Assembly: GCA_046292445.1 (NCBI GenBank)
Contig: JBKBQT010000007.1
Coordinates: 62,001-126,000 of the forward strand
Direction: 5' to 3'
DNA length: 64,000 nucleotides
From: CALIZF01 sp046292445
Lineage (GTDB): Bacteria; Pseudomonadota; Alphaproteobacteria; Rhodobacterales; Rhodobacteraceae
The notes under the pieces are model-generated. The model saw only the letters and a list, made by a program, of their open reading frames with translations, was not told the DNA's origin and did no database searches. Shown piece by piece: positions 24,827 to 32,845 of the stretch (position 1 is its first letter; each line of letters opens with the position of its first letter). A program made the translations under genes and the position numbers.

Positions 24827-27636
24827 GCCTCCTGCCGCCGGTTCTCGGGGTCGAAGAAGGCGTGCCCGCGAACGGTGCCGGCGACCATGCGCCCGTCCCG
24901 CACCCTCACGGCGACCTGCGTGCCCGGCTCTGCCGCCGCGGCCGGCACGAAAGCCAGCGCGACCGGATGGCCCAGCGTCGGCGAATGGGCGACCGAGGTC
25001 AGATGCCCTGCCGGCGCACCGCCATCGAGCACGAGGCAGCTTTCACCCGGCGCCTCGGTTCCGGGCGGAAAGGCAAGGCCGACCAGTCGCCGTGCGATCC
25101 CCAGCCGGCGCCGCATCTCGACCGACCGCTTGCCGATGAAGAACGGCTTTTTCATCGCCAGCGCCCAGCCCATCCCCAATTCGTCCGGCGAGGACAGCGC
25201 GTCGGTATCCTGCCCGATCAGGATATGCCCCTTTTCCAGCCGCAGGATCCGGCTCGCCTCGAGGCCATAGGGCACGAGGCCCTGCGGCGCGCCGGCGACC
25301 ATGACCGCATCCCACAGCGCCGGCGCAAGGCTGGCGGGGCAGTGCAGCTCGTAGCTCAGCTCGCCCGTGAACCCGATCCGCATCGCCCGCACTGGCACGC
25401 CCGCCACCATGCCGATGCGGCCTTCAAGATAGGGAAAGGCCTCCCGCGACCAGTCGATATCGGACGGCAGCGCCTGCAGGACAGCCCGCGCCGCGGGGCC
25501 GGTGACGTTCAACCCGGCGAAAGCCCCCGTGAGCGCGGCGACATCGACGTTCAGCCGCCACTGGGCATTCCAGAACGCCATGTCGGCATAGACGCGCGCC
25601 ACCGCACCGGTGGTCGCGGTGACATAGAACCGGTCCGCCGCCATGCGAAAGGCCACGCCGTCGTCGATCACCGCCCCCATCTCGTTCAGCATCAGGCAGT
25701 ACCGCACCCGGCCCACCGGCTGGGACGCATGGTTCATCGTGTAGAGGCGGTCGAGAAACTCCCCCGCATCCGGCCCCCGTACCTCGAGCTTGCCAAGGGT
25801 GGACACGTCGAGAACGCCGGCCGCGGTCCGCACCGCCGCCACCTCGGCGGCGATGGCCGACGCGCGGTCGCCCTTGCCGTAAAGGTAGGGCCGCCACCAG
25901 GCACCCACGGGTTTCATCTCGGCCCCGAGCGCGACGTGCCGCGCATGCAGCGCCGTGCGCCGCTCGGCCAGCCCCCCGGGCCCCGCGAGCACGCCGAGCG
26001 CCTCGGGCATTGCCGGCGGGCGGGCGGTGGCGATGCCGACCTGCCCGGTGCTGCGCCCGGTTGCCTTGGCAACGATCCGCGCTGTGGCCAAGGCCGAATG
26101 GCGCCCCTGGCTCGGCCCCATCCCGACGGTCGAGAAGCGCTTGACGAGTTCAAGCTCGCCATAGCCTTCGGCGACGGCATTGACGAGGTCGGCCACCGTC
26201 AGATCCTCGTCGAGATCGACGAAATCCTTGCCTTTGGGATGCGGGTCGAGCGGCTGCGCCCAAGTCGCGAGATCCAGCGCGGGATCGGACGGGGGCGCGT
26301 CGTCCGGGGGGGCCGGGCGGCCATGCATCCGCAGCGCCGCCCGCGCGGCCCGGCGGCCCGAGGCCACGGCTGCATCATGCCCGGCGTGACCGGCGAGCGT
26401 GCCGGCGAGATGGACGCCGGGCCGGTCCAGCGTCAGCGTCACGCGGCCCGTCGCATCGTCATGCCCGAACCGCGCGCCGGCCTGACACGGCAGTTGCCAG
26501 GCCGGCACCTGCCCGACCGCCACCGCCACGCAGTCGCAGGCGATCCACCGTCCGCCGGCCTGCACCCGCGCCACCCGCGCCGCACCCTCGGCCGCCGCGA
26601 TCCGCCCCGCGATCACCGGCGCGTCGAGCGCGGCCAGACGCCCCTCCTGCCCCGGCAGCGGGCGCGGCAGGACAACCGCCGCCAGCGCCACCCCCGCCGC
26701 CCGCAGATCCTCGGCCGCGTCGATCGCCTCGGGCGTCCCGGCAAGCACCACCGCCTGCCGCCCCGGCGCCACGCCGTAAAGACGGATGAGCCGCCGCACC
26801 GCGCCGGCCGACAGGATGCCGGGCAGGTCGTTGCCGTGGAACACCGCCGGCTGCTCGATCCCGCCCGTCGCCAGCACCACCTGCCGCGCCCGAAGGCGCC
26901 AGAGCGTGCGGCTCTGCACCACCGCAAGCCAGTTGTCCGCGAACCACCCCGTGACCGCCGCCCCGGTCATCACCCGCACACCGCCCGGCACGCCCGGCAC
27001 CGCGCCGCGTTCCGGCGCCCATTCCAGCGTCCCGCCAAGGCGCGGCGCAGCCTCGATCAGGAGCGCATCCGCCCCGCCCGCCGCCGCCTCGGCCACCGCC
27101 GCAAGGCCGGCCGGGCCGCCACCGACCACCGCGATGTCGCAGTGCAGATACCCCTTGTCGCCCGCCTCTGGCACCGCCTTCGTGTCGAGCCGCCCAAGCC
27201 CCGCCTTGGCCCGGATGCGCGGCTCCCAGAGCTTCAGCCAGGCCCCCCGCGTCGGCCCCATGAAGGTGCGATAGTAGAACCCCACCGGCAGGAACCGCGC
27301 GAGGCGGCCCAGCACCGCATCCCTGTCGGCCGCCAGCGAGCCGTTCACGTTCTGCGCCGTCACCGCCATGCCCGCCTCGACCGCGCGCAGGTCGGCCTGC
27401 ACGTTCGGCTCGGCCCCGACCTGCACCAGCGTGTTCGCCTCGGCCCCGGCAAAGGAAAATCCGCCGCGCGGGCGGTGATACTTGAACGACCGCGACAGCA
27501 TCATCTGCCCAGCCGCCGCAAGCGCCGAGGCGATGGTGTCGCCGGCATAGCCCGCCACAGGGCGCCCCTCGAAGGTGAAGGTCAGCGGCCGGTCGCGGTC
27601 GATCCGGGTGCCGAAAGGGGGCGGCAGGCGCGTCAT
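24823..27636 (-). CDS. soxA: sarcosine oxidase alpha subunit-like protein
   Basis: A 937-residue SoxA: an N-terminal ferredoxin-like part (SFKYHRPRG, AEPNVQ), a nucleotide-binding region (AVVGGGPAGLAAVAEAAAGG) for NAD/FAD, and a C-terminal tetrahydrofolate-binding GcvT domain (about residues 570-930; TFxGELSYELHCP-type segment). The complex oxidises an N-methyl amine and transfers the carbon to THF. ATG 27636 overlaps the soxD stop by 4 bp; a further ATG 12 bp upstream is possible. Order soxB-D-A-G is the normal one. Whether the substrate is sarcosine or another N-methyl compound is uncertain because soxD is atypical and the operon has extra demethylases. Confidence 0.85.
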   Translation of the reverse strand: MTRLPPPFGTRIDRDRPLTFTFEGRPVAGYAGDTIASALAAAGQMMLSRSFKYHRPRGGFSFAGAEANTLVQVGAEPNVQADLRAVEAGMAVTAQNVNGSLAADRDAVLGRLARFLPVGFYYRTFMGPTRGAWLKLWEPRIRAKAGLGRLDTKAVPEAGDKGYLHCDIAVVGGGPAGLAAVAEAAAGGADALLIEAAPRLGGTLEWAPERGAVPGVPGGVRVMTGAAVTGWFADNWLAVVQSRTLWRLRARQVVLATGGIEQPAVFHGNDLPGILSAGAVRRLIRLYGVAPGRQAVVLAGTPEAIDAAEDLRAAGVALAAVVLPRPLPGQEGRLAALDAPVIAGRIAAAEGAARVARVQAGGRWIACDCVAVAVGQVPAWQLPCQAGARFGHDDATGRVTLTLDRPGVHLAGTLAGHAGHDAAVASGRRAARAALRMHGRPAPPDDAPPSDPALDLATWAQPLDPHPKGKDFVDLDEDLTVADLVNAVAEGYGELELVKRFSTVGMGPSQGRHSALATARIVAKATGRSTGQVGIATARPPAMPEALGVLAGPGGLAERRTALHARHVALGAEMKPVGAWWRPYLYGKGDRASAIAAEVAAVRTAAGVLDVSTLGKLEVRGPDAGEFLDRLYTMNHASQPVGRVRYCLMLNEMGAVIDDGVAFRMAADRFYVTATTGAVARVYADMAFWNAQWRLNVDVAALTGAFAGLNVTGPAARAVLQALPSDIDWSREAFPYLEGRIGMVAGVPVRAMRIGFTGELSYELHCPASLAPALWDAVMVAGAPQGLVPYGLEASRILRLEKGHILIGQDTDALSSPDELGMGWALAMKKPFFIGKRSVEMRRRLGIARRLVGLAFPPGTEAPGESCLVLDGGAPAGHLTSVAHSPTLGHPVALAFVPAAAAEPGTQVAVRVRDGRMVAGTVRGHAFFDPENRRQEA

Positions 27637-27875
27637 CCGGGCAGCCATGTGCGCAGGACGATGTCGGTCACGATGTCGCGCTCGGCGAGGAACACCGTAT
27701 TGGACGGGATGTGCCGCCACCATTCGGTGATGGTCCCCAGCCGGTTCTCGGCGTGAAAGAGATGCGCGGCCCAGGCGGCGTCATCAACGTCGCCGGGGTC
27801 GGGGCGGACGGGGCCGAACGACTGGAACTCGTCGATGTTCCGCGGGCCGTTCAGCGGGCAGTGGAGCAGTTTCAT
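27633..27875 (-). CDS. soxD: sarcosine oxidase delta subunit-like protein with altered zinc site
   Basis: An 80-residue SoxD homologue, recognisable by HCPLNGPRNIDEF at the N-terminus, its size and its place between soxB and soxA. In characterised SoxD a zinc is held by Cys6, Cys9, His59 and Cys63. Here Cys6 and His55 remain, but the residues in the Cys9 and second-cysteine positions are Asn9 and Asn59. The protein therefore probably does not bind zinc in the known way. It overlaps soxA by 4 bp and follows soxB by 7 bp. Confidence 0.8.
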   Translation of the reverse strand: MKLLHCPLNGPRNIDEFQSFGPVRPDPGDVDDAAWAAHLFHAENRLGTITEWWRHIPSNTVFLAERDIVTDIVLRTWLPG

Positions 27876-27882
27876 GGGGCCC

Positions 27883-29124
27883 TCAATGACTTGCCGCCGT
27901 CGCGCCCATCTCGTTCACGAGCGCGAAGCGCGCGAACCGCGACAGGGCGAAGGGGGCGAGGATCGCGGGCACCCGGCCGGTGGCGATGCATTCGGCCATC
28001 CGCTTGCCGGCGACGGGCGTGGCCTTGAAGCCCCAGGTGCCCCATCCGGTATCGAGCCACAGGTTTTCCACCGGCGAGGTGCCCATGATCGGGCTGTAAT
28101 CGGGCGTCATGTCGGTAATCCCCGCCCATTGCCGCAAGATCCGCAGGCCGCGCAGGAACGGGAACAGATGCACCGCCCCCTCGGCGAGGTGTTCCTTCAT
28201 GTCGAGGGTGGAGCGGGTCGAGGCGAGCTGATAGGGATCGGATCCGCCGCCGATCACCACTTCGCCGCGCGACGACTGGACAAGGTAGGTGTGCAGGCTG
28301 ACCGACGATACCAGCGTATGGAGCCAAGGCTTGACCGGCTCGGTCACCATCGCCTGCAACGGATAGCTGCGGATCGGCAGGTCCACCCCGGCCATCTGCG
28401 CGACATGGTGGTTCATACCGCCGCAGGCGATCAGCACCGCCCCCGCCGCCACCCGCCCGCGGTCGGTGACGACCGCCGTCACCCGCCCGCCCGATGCCTC
28501 GAACCCCGTCACGCCGGTGCGCTGGTGGATCTCCACGCCCCGCCTTGCGGCCGAGCGCGCATAGCCCCAGGCCATCGCATCGTGCCGTGCCGTGCCGCCG
28601 TCGGGATGCCAAAGGCCGCCGAGGATCTCGAGCGCCCCGCCGCGGTCCATGTTGAGCGCCGGCACCCGCGCCCGCACCGCATCCGGGCCGACGACCTCGA
28701 TCCCGATGCCCGCCTGCCGCCCCATCTGCGCGCGCAGGTGAAAGGCGCGCAAGCTCGCCTCGCTATGCGCCAGGGTCAGTTGCCCGCGCTGCGAGAACAT
28801 GACGTTGAAATCCACCTCTGCGCTCATCCCTTCCCAGAGTGCGACGCCTTCCTTGTAAAAGGCGATCGACTGCGGGGTGATGTAGTTCGACCGGATGGTG
28901 GTCGTGTTGCGCGCAGTGTTCCCCCCGGCGAGCCAGCCCTTCTCCAGCACTGCGACCGACCGGATGCCATGCGCATTGGCGAGGTAATGCGCGCAGGCAA
29001 GGCCATGGCCGCCCCCGCCGACGATCACAACGTCATAGGCGGATCTCAGGTCGGGCGTCGGGGGCAGATCTCCGGTGACAGGGTATCCCCGGCTGAGCCC
29101 GTATTTCAGAAGGCGCAGGACCAT
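27883..29124 (-). CDS. soxB: sarcosine oxidase beta subunit-like flavoprotein
   Basis: A 413-residue FAD-dependent DAO-family subunit. VVIVGGGGHGLACAHYLANAHG is the SoxB-type FAD site, and GGNTARNTTTIRSNYI the segment after it. LWHPDGGTARHDAMAWGYAR matches the region where SoxB carries covalent FMN on a histidine (from memory His172/173; His173 here). It holds the amine oxidation site of the heterotetramer. It follows the MmgE/PrpD gene by 2 bp and precedes soxD by 7 bp in an eight-gene operon. Confidence 0.87.
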   Translation of the reverse strand: MVLRLLKYGLSRGYPVTGDLPPTPDLRSAYDVVIVGGGGHGLACAHYLANAHGIRSVAVLEKGWLAGGNTARNTTTIRSNYITPQSIAFYKEGVALWEGMSAEVDFNVMFSQRGQLTLAHSEASLRAFHLRAQMGRQAGIGIEVVGPDAVRARVPALNMDRGGALEILGGLWHPDGGTARHDAMAWGYARSAARRGVEIHQRTGVTGFEASGGRVTAVVTDRGRVAAGAVLIACGGMNHHVAQMAGVDLPIRSYPLQAMVTEPVKPWLHTLVSSVSLHTYLVQSSRGEVVIGGGSDPYQLASTRSTLDMKEHLAEGAVHLFPFLRGLRILRQWAGITDMTPDYSPIMGTSPVENLWLDTGWGTWGFKATPVAGKRMAECIATGRVPAILAPFALSRFARFALVNEMGATAASH

Positions 29125-29126
29125 CC

Positions 29127-30482
29127 TCAGTAAAGCTGCGCGGCAAGATCGGCCATGCGGCTGCCCGGCCGGGTCAGCGCAAGGCAGGCGTCACGGATCG
29201 CCGCCGCCCGCGCGCCTCCCAGCACTGGGTCGGCGAAGGCATGGAACTTGGCGATGATTTCGGACGCGCGAAAGGGACGCTCCGGCCCGCCGCGCGCGTG
29301 GACGTCGCCCGAGTCGACCACCCGGCCGTCCGCCAGCGCGATCTCGACTTCGGCCCAGCGGCCGGCAGGATAAAGCGCCTCGAACCGCGGCTCGGCCGTG
29401 ACCTCGGTCCGGGCAACCAGCGCGGCAACGGCCGGATCGGCAAGCCCCGCGCCCGCGATATGCTCGAGCCCGATCCGCCCGTGCACCAGCATCACCGCCA
29501 CCGGGAAGGGCAGCGCATATTGCGCTTTCGACGTCGTGTCGGGCATGCCGCGGAACAGCGCCGCCGCATAGTCGAAGCTGCGCACCCTGACCGCCACAAC
29601 GTCGCCATGGGCAAAGCCATGCGCCAGTTGCAACTCCCGCGCGGCGTCGATAGCGGCATGGGCCCAGCGGCAGGTCGGGTATGGCTTGATGTATTGGTGC
29701 TCCACCTGCCAGAAGCGCCCGAGGTCGGCCCAGTGCGCCGCCGCCGCTGCGCCCTCCACCGTGACCGCCGGCGCGCCGGTGAAGCCCCGTTCGGCGAGGA
29801 TCGCCGCCGTCATGCCCGCCAGCGCACCCCAACCCGATCCGTCGTGCAGCATCGTGGGGCTCCCGATCTCGCGCATCATCTGGCTTCGCGGCCCATGATA
29901 TTCGGCGATGCCCAGCGCCTCGCGAAGCTGCCCGTCCGTCATTCCGCGCAGCCGCGCAGCCATGGCAGCAACGCCCAGCGCGTTCCAAGCGCCCGATGTA
30001 TGGTAATCGCTGACCGAGGCGTGCAGCGCGATCCCGGCCCTTCCTGCCACCTCATACCCGACCACAAGGGCCGCCAGCGCCTCGGGCCCGGTGAGGTCGG
30101 CATGCTCGGCCAACGCGGCGAGCGCGGGAACCGCGACGACCCCGATATGCCCCCTCGTCGGGTTGTAGCCGTCATGCCCGTCGAGGTTGTCGATCTGCGT
30201 GGCCGCGGCGAAGACCGCCCCGGCCAGACTGACCCGCCGCCCGTCGAAGAGCATCCGCGCAGCCGTTTCCGGTGCGCCGGCGCCCTGAAGCGCCACCGCC
30301 GTCTCGCGCGCGATGACCCCGGCCTCCATCGGCCCGGCCGCCGCACAGATCCCCAGCGTGTCGAGCAGCAGCAGCGCGGCGCGGTCCAGCACCGGCCCGG
30401 GCACGTCGCCGGGCGCCAGCCGCAGCGCGAAGTCACAGACCGCCCTCAGCGCGCCATGCCCCGCCGGCACCCCGTCATGCAT
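29127..30482 (-). CDS. MmgE/PrpD family protein
   Basis: A 451-residue MmgE/PrpD protein (family of 2-methylcitrate dehydratase, cis-aconitate decarboxylase and iminodisuccinate epimerase). The QIDNLDGHDGYNPTRGHIG segment with its aspartate/histidine cluster is typical. ATG 30482 is preferred because AGAGGGGG lies just upstream; the frame is open far beyond it. It is the first gene of the eight-gene operon and faces a LysR regulator. It probably dehydrates or isomerises the substrate before demethylation. The exact reaction cannot be read from sequence. Confidence 0.82.
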   Translation of the reverse strand: MHDGVPAGHGALRAVCDFALRLAPGDVPGPVLDRAALLLLDTLGICAAAGPMEAGVIARETAVALQGAGAPETAARMLFDGRRVSLAGAVFAAATQIDNLDGHDGYNPTRGHIGVVAVPALAALAEHADLTGPEALAALVVGYEVAGRAGIALHASVSDYHTSGAWNALGVAAMAARLRGMTDGQLREALGIAEYHGPRSQMMREIGSPTMLHDGSGWGALAGMTAAILAERGFTGAPAVTVEGAAAAAHWADLGRFWQVEHQYIKPYPTCRWAHAAIDAARELQLAHGFAHGDVVAVRVRSFDYAAALFRGMPDTTSKAQYALPFPVAVMLVHGRIGLEHIAGAGLADPAVAALVARTEVTAEPRFEALYPAGRWAEVEIALADGRVVDSGDVHARGGPERPFRASEIIAKFHAFADPVLGGARAAAIRDACLALTRPGSRMADLAAQLY

Positions 30483-30526
30483 GGACGCCCCCTCTGCTTC
30501 GCGATCCGGCGATGCTAGTGTTAAAT

Positions 30527-30572
30527 TTGTGCTGCCAGCGGCGCACGCGATAGTTTCGGGGTCTGTGCACAA
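30527..30572. promoter_or_regulatory. candidate LysR operator in divergent promoter region
   Basis: Half-sites TTGTGC (30527-30532) and GCACAA (30567-30572) face each other across 34 bp; the second is part of a TGTGCACA palindrome (30565-30572). They lie in the 150-bp gap between the MmgE/PrpD-led operon and the LysR gene, in the least GC-rich part of the gap. Fit to a LysR site is plausible but weak. Confidence 0.35.
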
Positions 30573-30632
30573 GATTTCCGTTGCCATGGCCGCCGCTCTG
30601 CGGAACCTTCGGCGCAGTCGAGAAGGCATGCC

Positions 30633-31529
30633 ATGAACCGCCCGCCGCCCCCCGTGAACTTCATCCGGTCCTTCGAATGCGCGGCCCGGCACCTGAGCTT
30701 TACCCGTGCCGCGCGCGAGCTTGGCTATACCCAGGCGGCGATCAGCACGCATGTGCGCGCGCTCGAGAAATACATCGGCCGCGACCTCTTCGTGCGCAAT
30801 GCCCGCAGCCTGCACCTGACCGAGATCGGCGCGGCCTTCTTGCCGACCCTGCGCCAGGCGCTGGCCCAGATCGATGCCGCAACGGATGCGATCCTCGCCG
30901 GCGGGCGCGACCGCAGCGTGATCGTCGCCTGCCCCTTCAGCCTCGCCGAGAACTGGCTCACCGGCACGGTTGCCCGGTTCCATGCCCGGCACCCGGAAAT
31001 CGAGGTGACGATCCACGGCACCGTCTGGGAAGAGGCCGCCGACGGGATCGCCGACCTCGTCATCAGCGTGAATCGCGACGACGAGGCGCCGCCGGGGGCG
31101 ACGCCGCTCTGGCGCGAGACCATCTCGCTCGTCTGTGCACCGGGGGTGGCGGCGACGCTCGCGGGCCCGGCCGACATCCTGCGCCACCCGCGCGTCATCA
31201 TCGCGGGGCGGCAGGAATACTGGTCTCTTCTTGCCGAGGCGACGGGCGAGGCCGAACTGGCGCAGATCGACCCGGGGCATGGCGCGATCTTCAAGACCAA
31301 TGCCTCCAACGTCGCGCTCGAACTTGCCGCCCGCAGCATCGGGGTGACGGCGGCGCTCACATCGCTTGCCGCGGTCTATGTCGAACGCGGCCTTCTGGTC
31401 GAACCTTTCGGGCAACGCCCCGCAAGCCCCTGGAGCTATTACCTCGCCAACCGCGGCACCGCCCGGTCGAGCGCCGTCACCCATCTGCACGCGCATCTTC
31501 TCGCCGCCGGATCGGGCCAGACCGGATGA
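30633..31529 (+). CDS. LysR-family regulator (GcvA-like)
   Basis: A 298-residue LysR protein of the GcvA group. The helix-turn-helix reads FECAARHLSFTRAARELGYT, QAAISTHVRALEKYIGRDLF, and the C-terminal half is the periplasmic-binding-like inducer domain. It is divergent from the eight-gene N-methyl catabolic operon and is its most likely activator; GcvA-type regulators often respond to glycine or amino-acid derivatives. The 3' end converges with the N-carbamoyl hydrolase gene 49 bp away. Confidence 0.87.
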   Translation: MNRPPPPVNFIRSFECAARHLSFTRAARELGYTQAAISTHVRALEKYIGRDLFVRNARSLHLTEIGAAFLPTLRQALAQIDAATDAILAGGRDRSVIVACPFSLAENWLTGTVARFHARHPEIEVTIHGTVWEEAADGIADLVISVNRDDEAPPGATPLWRETISLVCAPGVAATLAGPADILRHPRVIIAGRQEYWSLLAEATGEAELAQIDPGHGAIFKTNASNVALELAARSIGVTAALTSLAAVYVERGLLVEPFGQRPASPWSYYLANRGTARSSAVTHLHAHLLAAGSGQTG

Positions 31530-31578
31530 CGCGCGCCGCCCTGCGCCCGCCATTCGCAGGCAATCGCGCGGCGGCGCG

Positions 31579-32484
31579 TCAGGGGCCCGACGGCTCGGCG
31601 ATCGCGCGATACTGGTCCGGGCGGCGATAGGCGGCGAAATCGAAATTCACCCGCCGGCAGGCGGCGATCAGGTCGAGGTCGGCGCGATGGACGATGACCG
31701 TATCGCCAAGGCCGGTCGCCTGGGCCACGATCTCGCCCGTCGGGGCGACGATGCACGACCCGCCGATGAGCGCCTGCCCGTCCTCTTCCCCCGCCTTGGC
31801 AGCCGCCGCGACCCAAAGGGTGTTCTGATAGGCGCCCGCCTGCATCGGCAGGTGGTTGTGCAGCATCCGCAGGTGCATCGCCTCGGGCGCCTCGGCGAGC
31901 ATCAGCGGGGTGTTGTAGCCGATGCAGGCGACCTCGGCCCCGTTCAGCATGAGCATCCGGTAGGTCTCGGGCCAGCGGCGATCGTTGCAGATCGCCATGC
32001 CGACGCGCAGGCCGTCATGGTCGAACACCGGAAAGCCCCGGTTGCCAGGCTCGAAATACCGCCGTTCAAGATGCACCGTCTCGCCCGGTCGCGGCGCGGC
32101 GGACCCCGGCACATGCACCTTGCGATACCGCCCGACCTCGCGCCCGTCGCGGCCGACGAGGACGGCAGTGTTGAACCGCCCGTCCTCAGCCGCCTCGCAG
32201 AACCCCAGCACGAAGCCGCAACGCAGCCGCGCGGCGGCGGCAAACAGGCGCGCGGTGTCGGGGCCCGGCATCGCAGTCTCGAAAAAGGCGGCGATCTCGT
32301 CCTCGGGCAGCATCCAGCGGGGAAAGAACGTGGTCAGCGCCATTTCGGGAAAGACGGCCAGCCCCGCCCCCATCGCCGCCGCCGTCTCGAGCAGATGGAT
32401 CAGCCGGTCCACCGTCTCGGCCCGCGCCGCCGACCGCTGGACCGGCCCGGTCTGGCAGACGGCCAGCGTGACCGCCCGGCTCAC
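31579..32484 (-). CDS. N-carbamoyl-D-amino acid hydrolase (nitrilase superfamily)
   Basis: A 301-residue carbon-nitrogen hydrolase. The catalytic triad is visible as Glu47 (FPEMALTTFFPRW), Lys122 (YRKVHVPG) and Cys166 (AICNDRRWPE). LTTFFPRW, RYFEPGNRGFPV, YNTPL and the final FNFxxYRxPxxYxxIAEP-like tail match D-carbamoylase (DCase) closely, more than beta-ureidopropionase. It converts N-carbamoyl-D-amino acids to D-amino acid, CO2 and ammonia. The start overlaps the RidA stop by 4 bp. With the hydantoinase at 16.4 kb it makes a D-hydantoin pathway; with the oxidase and RidA, a D-amino-acid path. Confidence 0.87.
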   Translation of the reverse strand: MSRAVTLAVCQTGPVQRSAARAETVDRLIHLLETAAAMGAGLAVFPEMALTTFFPRWMLPEDEIAAFFETAMPGPDTARLFAAAARLRCGFVLGFCEAAEDGRFNTAVLVGRDGREVGRYRKVHVPGSAAPRPGETVHLERRYFEPGNRGFPVFDHDGLRVGMAICNDRRWPETYRMLMLNGAEVACIGYNTPLMLAEAPEAMHLRMLHNHLPMQAGAYQNTLWVAAAAKAGEEDGQALIGGSCIVAPTGEIVAQATGLGDTVIVHRADLDLIAACRRVNFDFAAYRRPDQYRAIAEPSGP

Positions 32485-32828
32485 AGCGCCGCCGTGACCT
32501 GGATTTCCACCCGGTAGGCATCGCCCGCCAGCCGCGCCTCGACCGTGGCGCGCACCGGCATGTTGCCCGGGTCCACCCAGGCATCCCAGGCCGCGTTCAT
32601 CTGCGCGAAATCCGCGATGTCGCGCAGCCAGATGTTTGCCGTCAGGAGCCGCGCCCTCGAGGTGCCGGCCTTGGCCAGGGCCGCGTCGATGTCGGCCAGG
32701 ATCTGCTCCGTCTGCCCTGTGGTGCCCGCTGAAAGGTCGCTTGCGGTGAAGCCGGCAAGGTAGAGAACGCCGTTGTATGCAACAGCGCGGCAGAACCGCT
32801 GGCCGGGGTCGTAACGGGTGATGGTCAT
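32481..32828 (-). CDS. RidA/YjgF family imine deaminase
   Basis: A 115-residue RidA-family protein. Arg93 in PVRATVEARL aligns with the arginine essential for hydrolysis of 2-imino acids in RidA. Family members form trimers and remove reactive imines released by amino-acid oxidases or PLP enzymes. It sits between an amino-acid-oxidase-like flavoprotein (17 bp upstream) and the carbamoylase (4-bp overlap), which suits clearing the imine product of that oxidase. Confidence 0.87.
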   Translation of the reverse strand: MTITRYDPGQRFCRAVAYNGVLYLAGFTASDLSAGTTGQTEQILADIDAALAKAGTSRARLLTANIWLRDIADFAQMNAAWDAWVDPGNMPVRATVEARLAGDAYRVEIQVTAAL

Positions 32829-32845
32829 GGCAAGGCTCCTCGAGG

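Noticed and set aside
24862..27756. 964-codon plus-strand open frame opposite soxA
   Set aside because: Shadow of soxA, which has clear domains; the antisense translation has no recognisable features.
30483..31553. Long N-terminal extension of the MmgE/PrpD frame
   Set aside because: It covers the divergent LysR gene on the other strand; family start and an AGAGGGGG ribosome site support ATG 30482.
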